Below are positions 55,530 through 63,792 of a stretch of 64,000 nt of DNA, piece by piece. Both the position numbers and the translations under genes were made by a program. A model generated the notes under the pieces. The model worked only from the letters and a program-made list of their open reading frames with translations. It was not told where the DNA came from and ran no database searches. The DNA lies in the NCBI RefSeq assembly GCF_042661025.1, contig NZ_JBHSWH010000001.1, forward strand, positions 2,790,001-2,854,000, written 5' to 3'. The DNA is from Flexivirga alba. GTDB lineage: Bacteria > Actinomycetota > Actinomycetes > Actinomycetales > Dermatophilaceae. How positions within the stretch are numbered: the stretch's first letter is position 1; the number at the start of each line of letters is the position of its first letter.

Positions 55530-56710
55530 GGTGCCTTGCCGCCTTCCGTCGGTCGGTGGGTGCATTCCTGTGCGGACGCTATGTCTGCAATTGTGCTGCA
55601 AGCTGTCTCGACGTCGCCAACCAGGTGTATGGCGCCCGCCATCGGTCGGTCCGCCGCCAGTGCCTGCAACACGTCCCAAACGGGAACCTGGGTGCTCCAG
55701 TACTGCTCACCGACGAGCACCAGGGGCGGCAGCACGTTCCGTGCCGAGTCGGCGTAGTAGAGCGCGGTCGCGACCTGGAAGATCTCCTGCACGGTTCCCG
55801 CAGCGCCGGGCAGCACGATGATGCCGCCATTGCAGACCCGCAGCAGGATGTCTTCACGCAAGGCGTTGGAGAAGAACTTCGCCATCCGGTTCGCGAACGC
55901 GTTCGGCGGCTCGTGGCCGTAGAACCACGTCGGTATGCCGAGGCTACGCGGCGCCCCGGTGTCCGCGGTGACGTTGTCGCGCACCTCGAACGCGACGCGC
56001 GCCCAGGCGGTGATGTCCGGCCGGAAGGACGGCACTGTCGCGAGTTGTTCGATGGCCGGGGCAAGCAGCGCAGGATCAGTGCACAGCGCACCGAGATTCG
56101 CGGCCTCCATCGCACCGGGTCCACCACCCGTGGCGACGACCGCGCCCGCCGACGCGAGGGAGTGCCCGAGATTCGCGGCCGCCGTGTAGTCCGCCGACCC
56201 GCGCTGAACTGCGTGCCCGCCCATCACGCCGACAAGCGTTCTGCCATCGACGAATTCACCCAGCGCGTCGCTGATGCTGTCGTCGTGTATGGCGCGCAAC
56301 AGCGACGAGTAGACGTCCTGGTCCGGCTCGAGTGACCAGTGGTAGGCGCGTGCGTCAGGGGTTGCGTCATACCCGTGCTCGTGCAGCCCGGCATACAACT
56401 CGCGTGGGCGGTAGAGGCGGGACCGCCAGGCATCGAACGGCACGCCGGGGTCGGCAGGGAAGACCAGGGCGCCATGCAGCCGCAGGTGACGGTGCAGATC
56501 GTCGCTCATCCGACCGCCGAGCACGACGACACCGGTGAAGTCGTCGATCCCGAGAAGTTCGGTCTCGACCTCGGTCAGATCGAGGTCCTGCAGCCGCAGG
56601 TCACAGACGGACGAACCGTCGGCGAGCAAACGCCGCAGCTTCGCAAGGGATTCGACCTCGGTCGTGGACACCTGACGATTCAACCTGATGGGTTCGGCCG
56701 CAGAGGTCAC
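55526..56710 (-). CDS. LOG-family Rossmann-fold nucleotide-binding protein
   Basis: A 394-residue protein with the TIGR00730/LOG fold in its C-terminal half: VGVMGGHAVQRG, ATGGGPGAMEAANLGA and VLPGAAGTVQEIFQV, in place of the more common PGGxGTxxE. LOG proteins split nucleoside 5'-monophosphates (PpnN and cytokinin-activating enzymes). The N-terminal 130 residues are an extra domain. GTG 56710 is my choice; the frame stays open far upstream but only as a shadow. Confidence 0.75.
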   Translation of the reverse strand: MTSAAEPIRLNRQVSTTEVESLAKLRRLLADGSSVCDLRLQDLDLTEVETELLGIDDFTGVVVLGGRMSDDLHRHLRLHGALVFPADPGVPFDAWRSRLYRPRELYAGLHEHGYDATPDARAYHWSLEPDQDVYSSLLRAIHDDSISDALGEFVDGRTLVGVMGGHAVQRGSADYTAAANLGHSLASAGAVVATGGGPGAMEAANLGALCTDPALLAPAIEQLATVPSFRPDITAWARVAFEVRDNVTADTGAPRSLGIPTWFYGHEPPNAFANRMAKFFSNALREDILLRVCNGGIIVLPGAAGTVQEIFQVATALYYADSARNVLPPLVLVGEQYWSTQVPVWDVLQALAADRPMAGAIHLVGDVETACSTIADIASAQECTHRPTEGGKAP

Positions 56711-56839
56711 GATCCGATCACAGGCCTCGACTCGTGCCAACCGGATGGGACAATGAGGCGTCTTCCACACAGTCGGGCGCGGTTGCGTCGGACACCACTC
56801 GGGGATCGCGACTTTCGTCGCGGAAAGGTAGGAAGCCAC

Positions 56840-57286
56840 ATGAAGCGCACCACGGTCACCTTCACCATCGGAGCACTTCTCGTCGCCGGAGCGGCCGTTG
56901 TCGCGCCGACTCAGGCGTCGGCGCTCGAGCGCGGCCATCACGCGCCGTCCGTGCAGATCCCGGCTGTCCACCAGGCAGGCTCGACCACCACGCATCGGAC
57001 GACTCCCACGGATACTCAGCTGGTCGCCACCGCGATCCGGCACAGCAACCTGCTCGGCGCCGTCAAGCCGAGCAACGTTACCGTCAGCCAGGTGAAGTTC
57101 ACCGGCGATCAAGCGTGGGCCTCGGCACTCGCGACACCGAAGAACGGTCAGACCGACCCGGCGCAGGTGCTGCTGCAGAAGTCCGGCAGCACGTGGACCG
57201 TCCGTGACCTCGGCACCGCGAGCATCGGCTGCGGAATCGCTCCGCAGACCGTCCGCGACACCCTCGGGCTGCACGGCCCCTGCTGA
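56840..57286 (+). CDS. Small secreted protein of unknown function
   Basis: A 148-residue protein with a clear Sec signal peptide (TVTFTIGALLVAGAAVVAP, cleavage likely after ASA). The mature part begins LERGHHAPSVQIP and includes VKFTGDQAWASALATP and two cysteines near the end (SIGCG and GPC). AAGGTAGGAAG precedes the ATG. I do not recognise the family. A strong terminator follows. Confidence 0.75.
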   Translation: MKRTTVTFTIGALLVAGAAVVAPTQASALERGHHAPSVQIPAVHQAGSTTTHRTTPTDTQLVATAIRHSNLLGAVKPSNVTVSQVKFTGDQAWASALATPKNGQTDPAQVLLQKSGSTWTVRDLGTASIGCGIAPQTVRDTLGLHGPC

Positions 57287-57308
57287 GTTCTCTGCTACGA
57301 CTCCTCGC

Positions 57309-57360
57309 AACACAGGAAGGGACCCCGGCGAACGAGTTCGCCGGGGTCCCTTCCTGTGTT
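57309..57360. terminator. Very long perfect hairpin terminator
   Basis: The segment 57309-57332 (AACACAGGAAGGGACCCCGG and on to GCGAA) is fully complementary to 57337-57360, a 24-bp stem with a four-base loop. It lies 23 bp after the secreted-protein gene. Confidence 0.9.
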
Positions 57361-57420
57361 GGTCGTCGTCTCCGCGGCCGTCCGCTTTTCGTTCAGTCGC
57401 CTTGTCGTGGGCTGTCGGCA

Positions 57421-57615
57421 CACAGAGGTGGCCGAGGAGTCGGGGGAGCGAAGCGGAGGAGACGTCTCGAGGTCCCGCCCGAAGGTGGCCGAACGGCATA
57501 GCGAGGTGGCCGAGGAGCGACGAAGGAGCGTCTCGAGGTCCCGCCCGGAGGTGGCCGAACGGCATAGCGAGGTGGCCGAGGAGCGACGAAGGAGCGTCTC
57601 GAGGTCCGGCCCTGC
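57421..57615. repeat. Tandem repeat with a 66-bp period
   Basis: GGTGGCCGAACGGCATAGCG starts at 57484 and 57550, giving two full 66-bp units with a few differences and a diverged partial unit before them. The units contain GAGGAGCGACGAAGGAGCG and TCTCGAGGTCC. Although 66 bp allows an open frame of 22 codons per unit on either strand, I see no start, ribosome-binding site or protein motif. The rest of the gap, 57616-57878, holds nothing I recognise. Confidence 0.8.
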
Positions 57616-57878
57616 CACCGCACACTGTGCAGGCCGGAGACACTCCGTTGACAGTGGCGGTGTTCCGGGCCAGCACATGGGGCGGTATGCCGCACGTTCT
57701 GCATACCTGGGGTGGCGCGGCGGCGTGACGGGTACGGGCGTCCTGCAGAGAGTGCGCCGGGCGCTCCCGCACGATCGGCATACCCGCAATGACCCGCAAC
57801 GGCCCGGGCCCGGAACCCAGGTGACCTCGGATCGAATCACGGGAGGGTGCTGTCACCGCGCGCAGCTACCTTCGGTGC

Positions 57879-59039
57879 GTGATCACCACTCTCGCGGTTA
57901 GCGGCTACCGGTCGCTGCGGGACGTCGTGGTGCCGCTGAGCCCGCTCACCGCCGTGACCGGCGGCAACGGCAGCGGGAAGTCGTCTCTCTACCGGGCGTT
58001 GCGGCTGCTGGCTCAGTGCGGCGAGGGACACGTCGTCAGCACCCTGGCACGCGAGGGCGGGTTGCAGTCGGCGCTGTGGGCAGGGCCGGAGTCACTATCC
58101 GGCGCCCGCCGGGGTGCACCGGTCGAGGGCACGGTCCGCAAGGGACCCATCAGTCTCCGAATGGGTTATGCCAGTGACGATTTCGGCTATCTGGTCGACC
58201 TCGGCCTTCCGCAGCCGACCGGATTGCCCACTGCCTTCCAGCGCGATCCACAGGTCAAGCGTGAGCTGATCTTCAGCGGCCCGGTCATGCGGCCGGCGAC
58301 GGTGTCGGTGCGTCGGAGGCGGGGTTCGGTGCAGGTCCGCGACGGACGTTCGTGGTCGGATGTGACCGACGGGTTGGCGCCATACCGAAGTGTGCTGGGG
58401 GAGTATGCCGACCGGCAGGTCGCGCCGGAGGTGTTCGCGGTGCGCTCGGCGGTCCGTTCGTGGCGCTTCTACGACGGTTTCCGGGTCGACGCCGACGCGC
58501 CCGCGCGTCGCCCCCAGGTGGGCACCCGTACCCCGGTCCTGTCGGGTGACGGGTCGGATCTCGCCGCCGCCGTGCAGACGATTCTGGAGAACGGTTTCGG
58601 CGACCTCGAGCGCACCATCGCCGATGCGTTCGACGGGGCCACTCCGCAGGTGCTGATCACCGACGGGCTCTTCGACGTCGCGATCGCGCAGCCTGGCATG
58701 CTGCGTCCGTTGCGGGCGGCGGAGCTGTCTGACGGCACGTTGCGCTACCTGCTGCTGGCAACTGCGTTGCTCACCGTCGAGCCACCGCCAATGATGGTGC
58801 TCAACGAGCCGGAGACCTCGTTGCATCCGTCGCTGATCCTGCCGCTGGCCAGACTGATCCGGCAGGCGGCGCTTCGCTCCCAAATAGTGGTCGTGTCTCA
58901 TTCACGTGTGCTGATCGAGGCGCTTCGCGCCGACGACGACCTACTCGGTGAGGTCGTGCTCGCCAAGGATCTTGGTGAGACCGTGGTCCAGGGCCAGGGT
59001 TTGCTGACCCGGCCGTCGTGGGAGTGGGGTTCGCGCTGA
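57879..59039 (+). CDS. AAA/ABC-type ATPase (RecF/OLD-like)
   Basis: A 386-residue SMC-like ATPase with a complete single-protein nucleotide site: Walker A TGGNGSGKSSLYRAL near residue 30, an ABC signature-like LSDGTLRYLLLATALL, Walker B MMVLNEPETSLHPS and the switch histidine VVVSHSRVLIEAL. This is the pattern of RecF/OLD-family ATPases linked to DNA repair or defence, but no TOPRIM domain or partner nuclease is present. GTG start. Confidence 0.82.
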   Translation: MITTLAVSGYRSLRDVVVPLSPLTAVTGGNGSGKSSLYRALRLLAQCGEGHVVSTLAREGGLQSALWAGPESLSGARRGAPVEGTVRKGPISLRMGYASDDFGYLVDLGLPQPTGLPTAFQRDPQVKRELIFSGPVMRPATVSVRRRRGSVQVRDGRSWSDVTDGLAPYRSVLGEYADRQVAPEVFAVRSAVRSWRFYDGFRVDADAPARRPQVGTRTPVLSGDGSDLAAAVQTILENGFGDLERTIADAFDGATPQVLITDGLFDVAIAQPGMLRPLRAAELSDGTLRYLLLATALLTVEPPPMMVLNEPETSLHPSLILPLARLIRQAALRSQIVVVSHSRVLIEALRADDDLLGEVVLAKDLGETVVQGQGLLTRPSWEWGSR

Positions 59040-59067
59040 AGGTCGCTCGGTGATGCACACTGAGAAC

Positions 59068-59700
59068 ATGGTTGACGAGCAAGCCGGGGTGACGGTGACC
59101 GGAGTCGGATCCGTCCGTGTGCCGACGACCGAGGCTGCGGTCCGCGTGCGGATCGAGAGCAGACAACCACAGCCCGGTGCTGCACTGCGCGACGCGGGTG
59201 CCGCCGTGACCAAGGCATTCGAGGTGTTGCGCGCCGTCGGCATCCCGGACGCCGACGTGCGCACCGAAGCCGTGAGCGTGTCGCCGCACAAGGTCTGGTC
59301 CGAGGAGACCGAACAGATCCGTGGGTATGACGCACAGCAAACCGTCCGGGTGCGTGTGACCGACCTGTCGCTGTTGGACCGGTTGCTGGGGGAGTTGGTC
59401 GACGCGGGTGGAGCCGCGCTGCAGATCGACGACGTCTCGCTCTCGGGCGAGGCGACCGAGAGCGCACTTGCCGAAGCACGCCAGGAGGCAGTGGAGCACG
59501 CGCACGCCAAGGCCACGGACTACGCGCGCCTGACCGGCCGCGCCCTTGGCCGAGCGGAGTCGGTCGTCGAGCTCGGCGGAGTGCTCAGGCCGCCGCTGCC
59601 ACGGGGTCGAGCGATGATGGCCGCAGCGGCGCCGATGCCCGTGGCCCAAGGAGAGGACAGCTCCACCATATCCGTCCAGATCCATTGGAGTTTCAAATGA
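59068..59700 (+). CDS. SIMPL-domain (DUF541) protein
   Basis: A 210-residue protein made of one SIMPL domain: VTVTGVGSVRVPTTEAAVRV at the start, IRGYDAQQTVRVRV in the middle, and EARQEAVEHAHAKATDYARL then LGRAESVVELGG toward the end. Relatives are periplasmic or cytoplasmic and linked to oxidative stress; no signal peptide is seen here. ATG 59053 is a possible earlier start. Confidence 0.85.
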   Translation: MVDEQAGVTVTGVGSVRVPTTEAAVRVRIESRQPQPGAALRDAGAAVTKAFEVLRAVGIPDADVRTEAVSVSPHKVWSEETEQIRGYDAQQTVRVRVTDLSLLDRLLGELVDAGGAALQIDDVSLSGEATESALAEARQEAVEHAHAKATDYARLTGRALGRAESVVELGGVLRPPLPRGRAMMAAAAPMPVAQGEDSSTISVQIHWSFK

Positions 59701-59719
59701 TTCACGGTCACCGCTGATC

Positions 59720-60454
59720 GTGGATCATCGATTCATTGCTGCTCGCGACGGCGTGTCGCTTCAGGTCGCCGCGACGGTCGATGGTCCCGATGTCGTCGTG
59801 CTTTCCGGCGGCCCGGGGTGCGTGCATTACCTGGCCGATGAAAGCCTTGCGCCGCGTGGTTTCCGGGCCTGGTTTCCCGATCCTCGCGGTGTCGGACGTT
59901 CCGGTGGCGGTGGTCACGACCTGGCGACCGCCATAGCTGATGTGGAAGATATCCGCCGGGAGCTCGGACTTGAGACGTGGCTCGTGCTCGGCCACTCGTG
60001 GGGTTCCGATCTCGCGGTCCGATACGCCCTCGACCACCCTGATCGCGTCAGCGGAGTCGTCGGCGTTGCTGGTCGCGGCTTGCAGTACGACCGGTTCTGG
60101 TCCGCCGAATACGAACGTCTGCAGCACACTGAGGACGTCTTCGATATCGACTTCGTGCCGGAGGTGCACGAGGCGTTGAAGGCTTCGTTCCGCGGGTGGA
60201 TCCACGAGCCCGAACTCTTTCGGGCGCTGGCGGACTCACCAGTGCCGATGCGGTTCGTTGCCGCGGCCGAGGACATCCGGCCGAGTTGGCCGCTGCGGCA
60301 ACTCGCCGAGTTGGTGCCGTCGGCGCGCTTCAGCGAAGTGCCGGGGGTGGTGCACAACTTCTGGAGCACCGATCCACCGGTGTGGGTCGCGACCGTGACT
60401 GCCGCCTGCGCCGAGCTGACCAGGGCCGTGGCAGCTCAGGGCGCGAAGGGGTAG
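59720..60454 (+). CDS. Alpha/beta-hydrolase (prolyl aminopeptidase-like)
   Basis: A 244-residue soluble hydrolase. The oxyanion region is LSGGPGCVHYLA, DPRGVGRSGGGG follows, and the nucleophile elbow is GHSWGS, all typical of the S33/proline iminopeptidase branch. The acid is probably in AAEDIRPSW and the histidine in PGVVHNFW. It starts 20 bp after the SIMPL gene, suggesting co-transcription, and overlaps the convergent gene by 19 bp. Confidence 0.85.
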   Translation: MDHRFIAARDGVSLQVAATVDGPDVVVLSGGPGCVHYLADESLAPRGFRAWFPDPRGVGRSGGGGHDLATAIADVEDIRRELGLETWLVLGHSWGSDLAVRYALDHPDRVSGVVGVAGRGLQYDRFWSAEYERLQHTEDVFDIDFVPEVHEALKASFRGWIHEPELFRALADSPVPMRFVAAAEDIRPSWPLRQLAELVPSARFSEVPGVVHNFWSTDPPVWVATVTAACAELTRAVAAQGAKG

Positions 60455-61533
60455 CGCCGCGCCAGGCCGGGCAGCGCGCGTTCGGCACGCTTCGACAGCG
60501 CGCCATCGAAGGATGAAACATCAACAGCAACAATACTTTTGACCGGTTTGCGACGCCAAGTGGCGACAGCAGCACCACCGTCCAGCAGGGCTGCTTTGAA
60601 CATGCCGTTGCCGCCTGGAACCACCTGCTCCATGTGCTGCTTGTCCAGGGTCGGGGTGCGGTCGGCATACCCGAGCAGGATCTCGTCGAAGGCGGGCGTG
60701 AGTTGCGGTCGGAGCGTCGCCGCATCGTGTTCTTCCCAGGCGGCGATCGTCTCGGGTGCGACGAAGTATGCCGTGCCGTCCACCACCAGCTCGACCAGGT
60801 CCGCACGCACCGCATCCCACACCGGCGCCAAGTCGCGCTGCAGCACGCCGCTCCACCACCGGAAGTCAGCGACCGTGGCAGGACCGTGCGAGCGAAAGTA
60901 GCGACGTGCCCAATCAGCAATGTTTGCAGCACGATCCACCGGCTCGGACGTGCGGATCCATTCGTCGAAGAGGACAAACTGCTGCTGCCTGCCGACGATG
61001 GGTCCGAGGACCAGATGTGCGCGCAGGCAAAGTGCCTGCAGCAGATGTGCACCGCGCTGGCCGGCGGTGGCGATGCCGTGCGCCTCCCAGTGCGCGAAGA
61101 GACCGGGACGGTCGACGCCGCGCCCGCCACGGAGTCGTTCCTCCGCGGCCATTCGCGCCGTCTCGATGTCCTGCGCCGTGATCCCGAGTTCCGAGTGCCG
61201 ACGCCGAGCGGAGTGCAAGATCGACTCCCCGTTGAGTGCCAGCATCCAGCGCAAGTCCGTCGCAGCGACCAGGTGCAATGTGCCCCGCATCGGCCAGGAC
61301 CGAACGATGTCACCGGCGTTCAGCGCCGCATCGACGTCGCCGACCGCACATCCTGACCGCAGCGCGACCGCGGATCGTCCGGACCGAAAGTCCTGCGCTT
61401 GCAGGCAGGTCATGTGCTGCACGGCTTCCGCCGGGCTCGATGCTGTCGCAGGGACGAGGCGCTGCGCGACGAGGCGCAGCCGGCCGACATACCGCCGTGC
61501 TCGGGGAGTCCGGAGGACGGTGGGTTCGGTCAT
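60436..61533 (-). CDS. Winged-helix DNA-binding protein (HTH_42/AlkZ-like)
   Basis: A 365-residue protein of the winged-helix family that includes the DNA glycosylase AlkZ, which unhooks DNA interstrand crosslinks. The QxQ catalytic-type motif is present as CLQAQDF near residue 46, followed by RSWPMRGTLHLV and, near the end, NGMFKAALLDGG. Many members of this family have not been tested, so glycosylase activity is only inferred. Confidence 0.75.
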   Translation of the reverse strand: MTEPTVLRTPRARRYVGRLRLVAQRLVPATASSPAEAVQHMTCLQAQDFRSGRSAVALRSGCAVGDVDAALNAGDIVRSWPMRGTLHLVAATDLRWMLALNGESILHSARRRHSELGITAQDIETARMAAEERLRGGRGVDRPGLFAHWEAHGIATAGQRGAHLLQALCLRAHLVLGPIVGRQQQFVLFDEWIRTSEPVDRAANIADWARRYFRSHGPATVADFRWWSGVLQRDLAPVWDAVRADLVELVVDGTAYFVAPETIAAWEEHDAATLRPQLTPAFDEILLGYADRTPTLDKQHMEQVVPGGNGMFKAALLDGGAAVATWRRKPVKSIVAVDVSSFDGALSKRAERALPGLARRYPFAP

Positions 61534-61573
61534 CGCAACAGCCTAGAAGTGGCAGCGGACCGAAACCGTCCGC

Positions 61574-62809
61574 TTAGTGCACCGCTTTCGCGTCGATGGT
61601 GAAGTCCTGGGCGCGCAGTCGCTCGACGAGCACGTTGCCAAGCGCGGTGGCGGGTGTCAGGACTCCACCGTTCAGACCATCGGGCAGCGGGCACTCTTCG
61701 CGAGACACGGCCAGGCTCAGTGCGCTCTCTCCGAGCATCACTGCAGTTGCCTTGTAGCCCGGATCGCCTTGTGCCGCAACAACACTCTGGTATGACGCGC
61801 CGGTGCTCGTCGTTGTGCGCAATGTTGCTCGGAAGAAACCGGCGTCCCGCGACTTCTCGCTCGGGCCATCACCTGGAGACGGCAGCACTCGCTCGACCAC
61901 GGGACGCAGCAGCGGCACCGACATGGCACCGAAGCCCAGCCCGAGTCCACCGGCCATCGCGTATGCCGCGGCTCGACCACGCAGGCCACGACCGGTGCGC
62001 TGCACCTCGCGATAGCGGAACGAACTGCCGTAGGAGTGTTGCAGCAGTGCGTTGCTCCGCCGGACGATCCTCGTGTTGTAGGTCGCCATCACGAAGGGGC
62101 CGGTCCACGCACCGATGTCGGAGGCGTAACGCACGGCCGCACTGTCGCGCCATTCGCCGCTCGGCTCGTCGCCACGGGCCGGGCTGAGCGCGAACTTGTC
62201 GGTGGCGATCCGTCGCTTGTCCTTGTCGGCGCGGATCTCGTCGAGCTGGGTCATTGCGGACGCGATGGTGCCGCCGCTGAATCCGCCCTTCATCGCCATG
62301 TAGAGCGTCGTGTCGCCGAGGTCGCCGGCACCGTCCGCATGGACCTTCTCGGACAATACGAACGCGCCCAGATCCGATGGGACGGAGTCGAATCCGCACG
62401 AGTGAACGATCCGAGCGCCGGTGCTGTTCGCCAGGTCCTGGAAGCGGTCGATCGACTCACGGACGAAGAGCACCTCGCCAGTGAGGTCGACATAATCGGT
62501 TCCAGCCGTGGCGCATGCCTCAACCAGCGGCAAACCGTATTTCGCGTAGGGACCGACGGTGCTGATCACGACCCGTGCACTCTCGGCGAGCGACCTGAGG
62601 CTGCCGGCGTCGGACGAATCCGCCACCAGGACGGGCCAGTCGGTGCCGCCGGGCAACGCGTCCCGGATCTGCTCGACCTTGGCCCGGTTGCGTCCGGCCA
62701 GTGCCAGCCGCACGCCGTCAGGGAGGTGTCCAGCGAGGTATTCGGCGGTCAGCTTGCCGACGAAACCGGTCGCGCCGAAGAGGACGATGTCGTAGTCGCG
62801 GTTACCCAT
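61574..62809 (-). CDS. Saccharopine dehydrogenase-like oxidoreductase (trans-acting enoyl reductase type)
   Basis: A 411-residue NAD(P)-binding protein with VLFGATGFVGKLTAEYL at the N-terminus, ISTVGPYAKYGLPLVEACA, GTDYVDLTGE and SCGFDSVPSDLG. This pattern matches the mycobacterial trans-acting enoyl reductases of lipid synthesis and related saccharopine dehydrogenase-like proteins. A weak membrane-associating segment (AYAMAGGLGLGFG) is present. The substrate is unknown. Confidence 0.82.
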   Translation of the reverse strand: MGNRDYDIVLFGATGFVGKLTAEYLAGHLPDGVRLALAGRNRAKVEQIRDALPGGTDWPVLVADSSDAGSLRSLAESARVVISTVGPYAKYGLPLVEACATAGTDYVDLTGEVLFVRESIDRFQDLANSTGARIVHSCGFDSVPSDLGAFVLSEKVHADGAGDLGDTTLYMAMKGGFSGGTIASAMTQLDEIRADKDKRRIATDKFALSPARGDEPSGEWRDSAAVRYASDIGAWTGPFVMATYNTRIVRRSNALLQHSYGSSFRYREVQRTGRGLRGRAAAYAMAGGLGLGFGAMSVPLLRPVVERVLPSPGDGPSEKSRDAGFFRATLRTTTSTGASYQSVVAAQGDPGYKATAVMLGESALSLAVSREECPLPDGLNGGVLTPATALGNVLVERLRAQDFTIDAKAVH

Positions 62810-62840
62810 GAGTACGACTCTAGAGCCCGCCCGTCCCGCT

Positions 62841-63695
62841 TCAGGCCAATGGCAGCTGAGTCTGCGTGATGCGGGTGGCCCGGTCGTGCAGCTCGATCAG
62901 CTGCGCCTCGAGAGCGTCCGGCGGGAGCCCGAAGCGACCCGCAAGCCGACAGGTGGCGAACCCCGTTGTCGCAGCTTGGTATTCGCTGAGCCAGCGCGCT
63001 GCGCCCGCCGCGTCTTCCGCAGTTTCAGACGGCCAGATGTGCTTCGGCGCCCGCAGCCCGCAGCGCCACGGTTTCGGGGTGAGCCGCGCACGGCAGGTGT
63101 TGTACTTCCGGCACAGGTGGACGTAGATCTGATCGGTGCCGAGTTGTTCGAGCAGGGCCACTGCCTCCGGTGACTTCGGCTCGAGCCGAGCCCCGGTCAC
63201 GATGACGCGAAACCCGCCGAACGTCTCGTAGGCACGGACGCCGAGGGTCGGATGCGCGGTCGCGAAATCCTGTATGACGCGCAGCGCCTGCCCCTTGGGG
63301 CTGTCGTCGGGACCGTCGCTCTTCTTGCCGCCGCCCCTCCTGCCACCGAACAGCTTGCGCAGCGACCGGGCCATGGGACGAACCTGCGCCACGTCCACGT
63401 CGGCAATCAACAGTCGGTCCGTGCCGAGCACATCGGCGCCATACCGATTGCGAGACACAACGGCCGCCAGCACGCCCTCGGCATCAAGGATCTCGTGCAG
63501 GGTCTCCTCGCGTGGTGGCGCCCACCCGTAGGAACCTCGCCTATCACGCGAGAGGCCGGAGCGAATCGCCTTGATGCTGTTGGCGAGCCGCTCGTTGGCC
63601 ACGGACAACGCATCGTCGGCCGACTGTGTCGACCAACCCCAGGCGTAGATCAGCCCCTCCTGCGCTCTGCGCCAATATGTCGGCAACGGCTCCAT
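62841..63695 (-). CDS. Conserved hypothetical protein
   Basis: A 284-residue protein I do not recognise. Segments such as RLLIADVDVAQVRP, an Arg/Gly/Lys-rich loop (GGRRGGGKKSDGP), VRAYETFGGFRVIVTG and YVHLCRKYNTCRARL recall primase-like or nucleotidyl-transfer folds with an acidic DVD pair, but this is weak. Start MEPLPTYWRRAQ is chosen; the frame extends 15 codons upstream into a terminator-like repeat. A terminator separates it from the next gene. Confidence 0.65.
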   Translation of the reverse strand: MEPLPTYWRRAQEGLIYAWGWSTQSADDALSVANERLANSIKAIRSGLSRDRRGSYGWAPPREETLHEILDAEGVLAAVVSRNRYGADVLGTDRLLIADVDVAQVRPMARSLRKLFGGRRGGGKKSDGPDDSPKGQALRVIQDFATAHPTLGVRAYETFGGFRVIVTGARLEPKSPEAVALLEQLGTDQIYVHLCRKYNTCRARLTPKPWRCGLRAPKHIWPSETAEDAAGAARWLSEYQAATTGFATCRLAGRFGLPPDALEAQLIELHDRATRITQTQLPLA

Positions 63696-63728
63696 GGTGC
63701 TGAACCGTATCGAGCGGCATACGACAGC

Positions 63729-63773
63729 ATTGAGCGGCATACGAAATCATGCCGATTTCGTATGCCGCTCAAT
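63729..63773. terminator. Perfect 20-bp hairpin terminator
   Basis: ATTGAGCGGCATACGAAATC (63729-63748) pairs exactly with 63754-63773 around ATGCC. It lies between the partial aminotransferase and the hypothetical gene, both on the minus strand. Extra half-copies, GAGCGGCATACGA near 63713 and GGTATGCCGCTCGAT near 63779, flank it. Confidence 0.88.
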
Positions 63774-63792
63774 GCGCCGGTATGCCGCTCGA

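Noticed and set aside
57295..57840. Minus-strand frame containing CRTCGIPPHVLARN and repeat-derived segments
   Set aside because: Most of it is the 66-bp repeat and a terminator stem read as protein; no start or ribosome-binding site fits.
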